Assembly (NCBI GenBank): GCA_022706085.1
Contig: JAKJDF010000001.1
Location: 526,674-590,673, forward strand
Direction of reading: 5' to 3'
DNA length: 64,000 bases
Source of the DNA: Candidatus Latescibacterota bacterium
Lineage (GTDB): Bacteria > Latescibacterota > MWCZ01
The notes below the pieces were generated by a model that saw only the letters and a list, made by a program, of their open reading frames with translations, made no database searches and was not told the origin of the DNA. This document shows positions 57,929 to 64,000 of the stretch, piece by piece (within the stretch, counting starts at the first letter, position 1; each line of letters begins with the position of its first letter). Made by a program: the position numbers and the translations under genes.

Positions 57929-59497
57929 ATGGAAACTCCGTTCCGAGTCCTTGAAATCGGCACGACGCCCCAATTGCTTATTGATGACTACGCGGTAGAG
58001 GACGTCTGGATGATCCGGCGGTCGCCCGAGGAACCCGTGAAGTACCTCGGCAACCCCATTTTTCCCGCAGGTGATACCGTTATCTACGACGAGGAGGAAC
58101 AGCTCTTCAAAATGTGGTACGGCATCGGCATTCCCGGAACCTTCGAGGCCAAGGGCGCCTACGCCGTTTCGGCCGACGGACTGCACTGGGAGAAGCCGGA
58201 ACTGGGGCTGGTTGAGGCCGACGGATCCAAAAGGAACAACCTCATTGAAACAACGGGGTTCGGTTCTGTGTTGAAGGACCCGCATGAGCCTGACCCCGCC
58301 CGCCGTTATAAGATGATGACGAAGCGCGCGGGAACGCCTGAGTCGGAAGGCAGGGCTTTCGCGGCATTCTCACCCGACGGAATTCACTGGAAAGACCACC
58401 CGGGCGAGAAATCAATCCTCCGTGCGTCCAATGATGGCAACGGAATGGTGCTTCGGGATGACTGTACCGGCAAATACATCAACTTTCGCCGCACGACGGT
58501 TCTCGCGGGCGGAAGGGGAGTGCTGCCGGAGGATATCGGGTTCCCCGACCCCCGGGTAATGAAAGGCGCGGGCGGGGACAGGCTCGGAGTTCCCGAGGGG
58601 ATAGGGTTCCCTTCCGAGGATGACTTCGAGGCGTACGAGGAGGCGGACGAGTATATCCACCGCTATCTGCGGCCGGCACCCCACGTGCACACACGGACGC
58701 TGCGCATCTTCAGGGACACGCATGAAGGGCTCGGGTGCAATCGCCGGATCGCGCGGTCAGAGAGCGACGACTTCCTCCACTGGACCGAGCCTGAAGTCAT
58801 CATACGTCCCGACGAGCTTGACCCGCCACGGCTCTATTCGATAAGCGTCGCCAGGTATCTCGGGGTGTACATCGGGCTTCTGGAGCTGTACGATTCATGC
58901 GGGAACCGGCGCGCGCCGGGCACTCCTCAGGAATCTGACACCATCGACATCCAGCTCGTGTTCAGCCGTGACGGGTGGAGGTGGGAACGCCTTGCGAGCC
59001 GGCCCGTGTTCATACGCCGGGGCGTCATTGGCGCGTTCGACTGCGGGATGCTTCGTCCGGTCAACCCCCCATTCATGGTGTTGGGCGATGAGATTCGGAT
59101 CTACTATTACGGCCACGGAAGCAGCCACAACATTCCGTCGTCAAATCAGGGCCTGGGCGTCGCCCGGCTGCCGAAGGAGCGATTCGTCGCGCGCGTGGCG
59201 GGAGATGAAGTCGGTGCCCTCATCACCAAACCGTTCCGGTTGGAGGGCGGATATCTTCAGATCAACGCGAACGCCGCGAAAGGGTTGATCAAGGTCGAGG
59301 TGACGGACCCCTTCGGGAATCCCATCGAAGGATTCAGCGCTGAGGACGCTGCGGAAATACGGGAAAACGGGTTCCGCATGCCCGTGCGTTGGACGTGCGG
59401 GAAACGGCTTTCAGAAATCGCCGGGCGGGTCATTCGGTTGCGGTTCTATCTCTACCGGTCGAGGTTGTACTCGTTTGTGGTGGACGCAGGGAGGTAG
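57929..59497 (+). CDS. Five-bladed propeller glycoside-hydrolase-like protein
   Basis: The 522-residue protein resembles GH32/GH43/GH130-superfamily propellers: LLIDDYAVEDVWMIRRSPEE at the start, FKMWYGIGIPG, AVSADGLHWEKPELGL, AFSPDGIHWKDHPG, RSESDDFLHWTEPEV and VFSRDGWRWERLASRP are blade repeats. The C-terminal part (about 410-522) is a beta-sandwich (FRLEGGYLQINANAAKGLIK) as in GH32. The strict GH32 WLNDPNG motif is absent, so the substrate is unclear. No signal peptide is seen. GGAGA precedes ATG 57929; codons upstream are not conserved-looking. Confidence 0.8.
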   Translation: METPFRVLEIGTTPQLLIDDYAVEDVWMIRRSPEEPVKYLGNPIFPAGDTVIYDEEEQLFKMWYGIGIPGTFEAKGAYAVSADGLHWEKPELGLVEADGSKRNNLIETTGFGSVLKDPHEPDPARRYKMMTKRAGTPESEGRAFAAFSPDGIHWKDHPGEKSILRASNDGNGMVLRDDCTGKYINFRRTTVLAGGRGVLPEDIGFPDPRVMKGAGGDRLGVPEGIGFPSEDDFEAYEEADEYIHRYLRPAPHVHTRTLRIFRDTHEGLGCNRRIARSESDDFLHWTEPEVIIRPDELDPPRLYSISVARYLGVYIGLLELYDSCGNRRAPGTPQESDTIDIQLVFSRDGWRWERLASRPVFIRRGVIGAFDCGMLRPVNPPFMVLGDEIRIYYYGHGSSHNIPSSNQGLGVARLPKERFVARVAGDEVGALITKPFRLEGGYLQINANAAKGLIKVEVTDPFGNPIEGFSAEDAAEIRENGFRMPVRWTCGKRLSEIAGRVIRLRFYLYRSRLYSFVVDAGR

Positions 59498-59561
59498 GTC
59501 TGCAGAGAGGGGCAGGGGGACGTGCAGCACGCCCGGGCGATGTTTCGAGCGGCAGCGGCGT

Positions 59562-59580
59562 TGAAGGATCTCTTCCTTCA
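59562..59580. terminator. Hairpin in the convergent gap between propeller and SDR genes
   Basis: TGAAGGA (59562-59568), loop TCTCT, TCCTTCA (59574-59580). A T-run is lacking, so the terminator function is inferred from its position between convergent genes. Confidence 0.35.
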
Positions 59581-59609
59581 GAACGGGCGCCGCCCCGTGC
59601 GTTGTCGCG

Positions 59610-60377
59610 TTACTCGTACCCCGCCCTCGGCAGCGTGAAGCCGCCGTCGACTTTGAGCACGGAACCTGTAATGTATTCCGCTTTCTCCGAGGCAAGAAAC
59701 GCCACCGCATTCCCTATCTCCTGAATCGTGGCGAGGCGGCGCCACGGCAATCTGGCGCCTTCACGGGCGATATCCTCTTCCGAACTCCACTTCCGCTCGC
59801 CCGGCGTATCTACCCAGCCCGGCTCAACGACATTCACCCGGATACGATGTTTCGCGAGTTCAGCCGCGAGAGTCATCGCCAGGGCATGTCCGCCCGCCTT
59901 GGCAATGTTGTAATCCGCGCAATTGGCGTACGGGAACGGCACATGGACGGAGCTGACGAACACCATCGCGCCGCCGGTATTCTGCCGAACCATAAGCCTT
60001 GCCGCCGCCTGCGCCGTGTGGATGACGCCCCAAAGGCTCACGTCGAGGGTGTGAGCGATTTCCTCAACGCTCAAATCCACAAACGGTTTCCGCACACTGT
60101 CCGCCGCGTTGGAAACGAAGAGGTGGAGGCCGCCGAAGTGCTCCACCGTGCGGGCGAACATGGCATCCACCGCCTCCCGGTCCCTGACATCCGCCATTGC
60201 GGTGACTGCCCGAACGCCGAAACTGCGACACCGCTCCGCCACAGCTTTGGCCTCGTCCTCATGGGAACGGTAATTGACGACGACACTCCAGCCGTCCGCG
60301 GCGAGCGCTTCGGCACACCCTCGTCCGATCCCCCGCGACGCTCCTGTAACCAGCGCAACCTTCTCCTGTGTTCGCAT
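59610..60377 (-). CDS. Short-chain dehydrogenase/reductase
   Basis: The 255-residue protein is a classical SDR. The cofactor motif TGASRGIG lies at residues 11-18, and R37 after VVVNY suggests NADP(H) preference. The catalytic residues are S142 or S143, Y156 and K160 in DYNIAKAG. The C-terminal NVVEPGWVDTPGE and ITGSVLKVDGGF close the fold. Similar proteins reduce sugars, 3-oxoacyl chains or quinones; the substrate is unknown. GGAGGG lies about 7 bases before ATG 60377. A terminator separates it from rpmB on the same strand. Confidence 0.93.
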   Translation of the reverse strand: MRTQEKVALVTGASRGIGRGCAEALAADGWSVVVNYRSHEDEAKAVAERCRSFGVRAVTAMADVRDREAVDAMFARTVEHFGGLHLFVSNAADSVRKPFVDLSVEEIAHTLDVSLWGVIHTAQAAARLMVRQNTGGAMVFVSSVHVPFPYANCADYNIAKAGGHALAMTLAAELAKHRIRVNVVEPGWVDTPGERKWSSEEDIAREGARLPWRRLATIQEIGNAVAFLASEKAEYITGSVLKVDGGFTLPRAGYE

Positions 60378-60404
60378 TTTCTTCCCTCCTGGCGGGTGTC
60401 GAAG

Positions 60405-60449
60405 GGGTCAGAAACGAAACAAGCCCCGTATCTTGAAGATGCGGGGCTT
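60405..60449 (-). terminator. Terminator downstream of rpmB
   Basis: On the minus strand AAGCCCCG and CGGGGCTT (60449-60442 and 60428-60421) enclose a further ATCTT/AAGAT pair, then GTTTCGTTTC. It begins 21 bases after the rpmB stop. Confidence 0.8.
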
Positions 60450-60470
60450 TGTACCTGGACAAACCGGTTA

Positions 60471-60668
60471 TCAGGCGGCGGTTTTCTTTTCCACTCGCCC
60501 GCTTTTAATGCACTGCGTGCACACGCGCACATGCTTGGAAGTGCTTCCGACCATCACGTGGATGCGCTGGAGGTTCGCCTTGAAGAGCCGTTTGCGCCGG
60601 TTGTTCGCGTGGCTGACCGTATTACCGCGCTGGAAGCTTTTGCCGCAAAGTTCGCATTGATACGCCAT
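60471..60668 (-). CDS. rpmB: 50S ribosomal protein L28
   Basis: The 65-residue protein is L28 of the large ribosomal subunit. It has the zinc-ribbon form with C5/C8 (CELC) and C50/C53 (CTQC). The basic core GNTVSHANNRRKRLFKANLQ is diagnostic. Zinc-free paralogs exist in other bacteria; this one should bind zinc. It is a single gene followed by its own terminator and is divergent from the small membrane protein. ATG 60668 follows GAGGATTTCACTC. Confidence 0.97.
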   Translation of the reverse strand: MAYQCELCGKSFQRGNTVSHANNRRKRLFKANLQRIHVMVGSTSKHVRVCTQCIKSGRVEKKTAA

Positions 60669-60861
60669 GAGTGAAATCCTCGGTTCGGCACGGAGATCGG
60701 GTTTTCAGAAAGATTTTAATGATAGAACGGGATGCGCCTTCTGTCAAGCCCCGGGCGAGCCATGTCGGGGGCCGGCAGGCACGAAGGTTGACCCTGTGCG
60801 GGCCTGGCGCTACCTTTTCACTGAGTTTTTGTCGGTTCGCCTCCTCGCGGGGAGAGATTTC

Positions 60862-61158
60862 ATGCATACCTGGGGTGTTGCCGTTCTTCTTATGGTGGTG
60901 ACGTGGGTGGTCCTTGCCGGGTTGCCTGGTGCGCCGGTTCAAAGCCTCGCGGGGAAAGTGATCCTTGCCACCGGTTTTTTCGTGATCGGCGTCGGTTTCT
61001 ACCTCCTCAGCATCGGGCCGGTTGACAGCGTTCAATCGATGACGTGGGCACCCCTTGCCCTTGTGGCCGGCTTCTGTGTGATCGTTCCGCTGGGGCTCCT
61101 CTATCACCGCCGCGCACCAGGGTCAGAAGAAGGCGCGGAAAAGAAACCCCGCCTGTAA
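60862..61158 (+). CDS. Small membrane protein, unknown function
   Basis: The 98-residue protein has three predicted TMs: GVAVLLMVVTWVVLAGLPGA, VILATGFFVIGVGFYLLSIG and WAPLALVAGFCVIVPLGLLY, with a charged tail ending GAEKKPRL. No family is recognised. GGGGAGAG lies 6 bases before ATG 60862; the frame is open further upstream without a suitable site. It is immediately followed by tRNA-Val. Confidence 0.75.
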   Translation: MHTWGVAVLLMVVTWVVLAGLPGAPVQSLAGKVILATGFFVIGVGFYLLSIGPVDSVQSMTWAPLALVAGFCVIVPLGLLYHRRAPGSEEGAEKKPRL

Positions 61159-61163
61159 CTTCG

Positions 61164-61237
61164 GGGCGCTTAGCTCAGTTGGTTAGAGCGTCTGCCTTAC
61201 AAGCAGAAGGTCGCTGGTTCGAATCCAGCAGTGCCCA
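61164..61237 (+). tRNA. tRNA-Val (anticodon UAC)
   Basis: Cloverleaf: acceptor GGGCGCT/AGTGCCC, D arm with AGCTCAGTTGGTTAGAGC, anticodon stem TCTGC/GCAGA with loop CTTACAA (anticodon TAC), T arm GCTGG-TTCGAAT-CCAGC, and discriminator A. The 3' CCA is not encoded. Confidence 0.97.
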
Positions 61238-61290
61238 TCCCCCTTTGCCAGATTCGCACGCGCGGTCGCGCCTTGCCAGCAGGAGGCGCG

Positions 61291-61761
61291 TTATTCAGAT
61301 GGTCGAGGTTCGGCGCCTGAATCCGGAGAGGAAGCGCAACGCCGTGAGAAGTCGAGCACTCGTTCGATGATCTGGACGGCATCTTCGACGATCGGCTCGA
61401 GTTCCCTGGCCGCGTCCGCCGGAACGTCGCCATAGGCTCTCAGCTTCCGGGGACGGAGATCTTCCAGCGTCTCCCAGATACTGGACATAATCCCCGAGAC
61501 GTGGCGACTGACCGAACGTTCCGCAGGGGACACCCCTGCGCGGTCGGCAAAACTGACAAGCTTCTCGTGCAGTTCGTCACACAACTCCACCAGCGCGCGA
61601 ATCTGGTCGTCCGAGTACTCATCGGCGAAACGTGTCATCCGGTTTTCGGAGGTCTCAGTCAGCAGCCTCCTGCAGAAGAGGATCTGGTCTTCCGCATACC
61701 GGAGCGAGGAACCTACTATTCTCCGGTGATTTTCGGAGAGAGGAATCTGCGGTTTTTTCAC
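61291..61761 (-). CDS. Helical partner of dynamin-like GTPase, unknown function
   Basis: The 156-residue protein is predicted almost entirely helical and charged, with QILFCRRLLTETSENRMTRF, DQIRALVELCDELHEKLVSF and AVQIIERVLDFSRRC as amphipathic helices. No family is recognised. The GTG at 61761 overlaps the GTPase stop by four bases (GTGA) and has GGAGG 8 bases upstream. The coupling suggests a stoichiometric complex with the GTPase, perhaps as a regulator or membrane-tether. Confidence 0.75.
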   Translation of the reverse strand: MKKPQIPLSENHRRIVGSSLRYAEDQILFCRRLLTETSENRMTRFADEYSDDQIRALVELCDELHEKLVSFADRAGVSPAERSVSRHVSGIMSSIWETLEDLRPRKLRAYGDVPADAARELEPIVEDAVQIIERVLDFSRRCASSPDSGAEPRPSE

Positions 61762-63638
61762 CGTGTGGCCTCCGTGGAAGGTGGACGCAACGAGTGTCCC
61801 ACATTCTCAAGCTGCCGGATCGTCTCCCGGATTTCGTGAATCAGAGAAGCGGTCTGTTCTTCTTGCAGGCCGCGTTTCTCGGTGGCTGAGTCCAGTGCGC
61901 CGTTTGTCGCCGCAATCGTTTCGCCCAGTCGCGTCACGAGTGTGCTTCGGAAATGCCGGAAGGTTTCGTCCACCGTCCGAAGCATGGCCCACCGGAGGTT
62001 CTCGGCGTTCGAAATGACGAGATCTTCAAGCTGGTTGTCGAGACGTGTCTGGAGGCGGCGCCGACGCACCCCTTCAGGGAGGAACCTGTCCCAGAACCCT
62101 TCCGGGATGGGGCTCAGCGACGTGGACCAAGTCCGCGCGATCCAGTAGGGCTTCTGCACGATATCGAACGTGATCGCTTTCCCTGCTGGTTGGTAGGGGA
62201 CCTCAAAAATGCTGGCGGCTGCTTTCCTCACAGATTCGACCAGGTCTTCCGCCCTGCTCTGGTGCGGCGTCAGCACGGCCTCGATCTCTTCACGCAGGAA
62301 GGCACTGGTCTGGCCGACTTTCTGTTCGAAAAAGACGGGAATCGCTTCTGCGAGGGCATCCCGCGCGTCGTTTTCCGCCTGTTGGGTATCTGCGTTACGG
62401 GCAAGGGCGCCGGCAACAATTCCGCGGAAACCTGTTCGCGCGTGCGCCCGCACCGTGTCAATGTACTCCTCGAGCCTTGCCCGGGTACGCCTGTGGTCGC
62501 CTTTGAGCAGGTCATCCGCGACAAGGCGATTTCGTTCGATCTCCGTGAGCTTCTGGCGAAAGAATGCACGCTTTCTGTCGAGTTCTTCCGCGGGGAGCTG
62601 CAGACTTCGCAGCATAAGTCGAAACTGAGCCAGTGCCTCCTCGACCACGCCGGCCGCTTTGTGCCGGACCGCCTCTGAAAGGGCTGCTTTCTTTTCCGAG
62701 GCGAGGAACCGGGAAAGGTGCCGCTCGACCCGGTGCATGCCGCTCCTCTCCCAGAGATCGGCGTCGGCATTCTGGCGGGCATTCAATCCCATCTGCGCGG
62801 AAACCGGGAAAACCGGATGGGCATCAGAGAACCCGAGTTTGTCCGCAAGCACCGATTTCAGGAAGCCCGTGGCTTCGCGCACATCGGCTTCCGTATGGTA
62901 GTCGATCTTGTTCAGCACAACGAAGAGCCTGTTGATGCGGCGCTTGACCTGCCGCACAAACTCAACCTCCACTTCGGTGATGGGCGGGTCTGCCGACACA
63001 ACGATCATTGCGGCATCGCACTGCGGGAGGAAGTTGAGCGTTGCTTCGGTGTTGTGCCGGTGGGTGGATCCGATGCCGGGAGTATCTATCAGAACCACGC
63101 CCTGTCTGAGGATCGGGGCGCTGCTGAAGACGTCCACCTGAGTTACTCCCCGCGCGTTCTTCGGATTGCCACTTTCCGTGACAAACTGAGCGATGAATTC
63201 CCGAATTGCGGCCGCATCCTCCGCTTCGAACGCGCGGGGCGGCACGCCGTTGTCGAAATAGACCAGCGCACGTCGTGTTTCTCCTGCGCGAATGAAGGTG
63301 GGAATCGCCGTGAGCGGAACCACTGAGGAAGGGAGAATCGCTTCCCCCAGCAGCGCGTTCAGGAGGGTGCTTTTGCCACGCTTGAACTGGCCGAGTACGG
63401 CGAGGTGAAATCGCTCCTCGGTGAGGCGGGTCTTCAGTTCCGTGATTGCGTCGGAACACAGCTTGAATTCTGGTCCCGCAGTGCCAAGGATCGACAGTGC
63501 TTCATCGAAGAGCTCACCGAGGCGATTTGCGTTCGTGATATCGCCGTTCTTCCCGCCGGTGGTCTGCGGCGCCCGGACATCCGATTCAGGCAGACACACT
63601 GTTGCTCCTCCCGTTGTCGTGTTGTCGGCAGGAGTCAT
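61758..63638 (-). CDS. Dynamin-family GTPase
   Basis: The 626-residue protein is a bacterial dynamin-like GTPase. G1 is GQFKRGKST (residues 83-91), G2 the Thr in VVPLTAIPT, G3 DTPGIGS, G4 NKID. The long C-terminal part is helical, with a hydrophobic-poor stalk and a possible lipid-contact region around VPYQPAGKAITFDIVQKPYW. Such proteins remodel membranes or respond to membrane stress and phage; here the role is unknown. ATG 63638 lacks a strong site; AGGAG is partly present in the leader. The gene is coupled to the downstream helical partner. Confidence 0.9.
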   Translation of the reverse strand: MTPADNTTTGGATVCLPESDVRAPQTTGGKNGDITNANRLGELFDEALSILGTAGPEFKLCSDAITELKTRLTEERFHLAVLGQFKRGKSTLLNALLGEAILPSSVVPLTAIPTFIRAGETRRALVYFDNGVPPRAFEAEDAAAIREFIAQFVTESGNPKNARGVTQVDVFSSAPILRQGVVLIDTPGIGSTHRHNTEATLNFLPQCDAAMIVVSADPPITEVEVEFVRQVKRRINRLFVVLNKIDYHTEADVREATGFLKSVLADKLGFSDAHPVFPVSAQMGLNARQNADADLWERSGMHRVERHLSRFLASEKKAALSEAVRHKAAGVVEEALAQFRLMLRSLQLPAEELDRKRAFFRQKLTEIERNRLVADDLLKGDHRRTRARLEEYIDTVRAHARTGFRGIVAGALARNADTQQAENDARDALAEAIPVFFEQKVGQTSAFLREEIEAVLTPHQSRAEDLVESVRKAAASIFEVPYQPAGKAITFDIVQKPYWIARTWSTSLSPIPEGFWDRFLPEGVRRRRLQTRLDNQLEDLVISNAENLRWAMLRTVDETFRHFRSTLVTRLGETIAATNGALDSATEKRGLQEEQTASLIHEIRETIRQLENVGHSLRPPSTEATR

Positions 63639-63754
63639 CAGCCCGGCAAGCCCGGGCGGCGCGGGGACTCCATCCCCTCACGTGGCCGGAGAGCCTGCGC
63701 CCGTTTTCGGGGCACAGCGCGCAAGTTGTTCCGTCAGGGGTGCGACGGAATCCT

Positions 63755-64000
63755 TCAGGCAGTCGCCGGAGAAAGAACCGGCAAATCGCGTCCTCGCCAA
63801 AGGAACCAGAGCGTGCCCGCCAGACCGAACGCGGAGGCACTGATGAGGTTCACCGCAGGTGATATCATCCAGAGGAACGCCCCGCCGAATGCCGCGAGCG
63901 ACACGACGGAGTCTCTCAGCAGGTAATACAGGCCGAACATCCCTGCCTTGGCACCTTCCGGCGCGAGATCCATGATCAGCGCCTTTCTGGTCGGTTCGCC
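63755..64000 (-). CDS. MFS transporter, C-terminal fragment (cut by window edge)
   Basis: The last 81 codons of a gene that enters from the right edge. The segment GEPTRKALIMDLAPEGAKAG followed by MFGLYYLLRDSVVSLAAFGG covers the TM10-TM11 loop of an MFS transporter. A last TM (ISASAFGLAGTLWFLWRGRD) follows. Similar ends occur in drug/sugar exporters of the MFS_1 group. Function beyond family cannot be stated. Confidence 0.85.
   Translation of the reverse strand, partial: GEPTRKALIMDLAPEGAKAGMFGLYYLLRDSVVSLAAFGGAFLWMISPAVNLISASAFGLAGTLWFLWRGRDLPVLSPATA

Noticed and set aside
61758-63638. Phage-defence system
   Set aside because: A dynamin-like GTPase alone is not evidence; no other defence genes are adjacent and the partner is unrecognised.

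Overview
The window is GC-rich, gene-dense DNA from a Gram-negative bacterium. The envelope is shown by a TonB-dependent receptor, an RND pump with an outer-membrane lipoprotein, a PorV-like barrel, and secreted proteins ending in FlgD-like or Por-type sorting tails. Many paralogous Gfo/Idh/MocA dehydrogenases, uroporphyrinogen-decarboxylase-like (UROD) proteins, an FAD_oxidored protein and odd glycoside hydrolases fit uncultured FCB or PVC-neighbourhood lineages such as Latescibacterota, Sumerlaeota or Hydrogenedentota. That placement is inference: no phylogenetic marker strong enough to decide it is present. One tRNA (Val, UAC) and one ribosomal protein gene (rpmB) are present. I saw no CRISPR array, prophage or complete insertion sequence apart from a REP-associated transposase (RAYT).

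Layout. 1-5301 (minus): gamma-glutamyltransferase-like protein (cut by the window edge), an MFS exporter, an aldo/keto reductase with a ferredoxin tail, and an M29 aminopeptidase. 5612-6418: a DUF72 protein. 6662-26361: a carbohydrate catabolism island. It holds two beta-helix proteins (one fused to a five-bladed propeller), an apparent five-gene minus-strand operon 16133-10767 (FAD oxidoreductase, small membrane protein, clan GH-A hydrolase, two UROD-like proteins), a divergent TonB receptor, a GH32 enzyme, an unrecognised hydrolase-like protein, and a GH/cupin/Gfo-Idh-MocA operon. 26888-28881: a PqqD / mini-FtsX / ABC ATPase operon. 29373-30578: apgM.

30817-45645 is a cell-surface region: a 1445-residue FG-GAP/FlgD protein, a PorV barrel fused to a transglutaminase-like domain and TPRs, a small exported TPR-like protein, a CHASE2 adenylate cyclase with a large insertion, a PAP2 phosphatase, and a lamin-tail/CotH/sorting-tail protein. 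The PorV-transglutaminase-TPR fusion and its neighbours are the best candidate here for an undescribed secretion or surface-processing system.

45856-50687: a third UROD-like protein, a 56-residue Cys-rich protein, a membrane protein plus alpha-toroid protein pair, the RAYT gene bracketed by its likely REP elements, and a Gfo/Idh/MocA protein. 51369-57175: a tripartite RND efflux operon. 57205-64000: flavodoxin-like protein, propeller hydrolase, SDR, rpmB, tRNA-Val, a dynamin-like GTPase with a translationally coupled helical partner, and the end of an MFS gene.

Intergenic DNA is rich in structured repeats. One is a 27-bp REP family whose stem bases covary between copies and which surrounds the RAYT gene. 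A second is a palindrome of the GGATTCCCGC/GCGGGAATGAC type. A third is a roughly 93-bp long-hairpin element in three copies with compensatory stem changes. A 52-bp dispersed repeat and several rho-independent terminators complete the picture.
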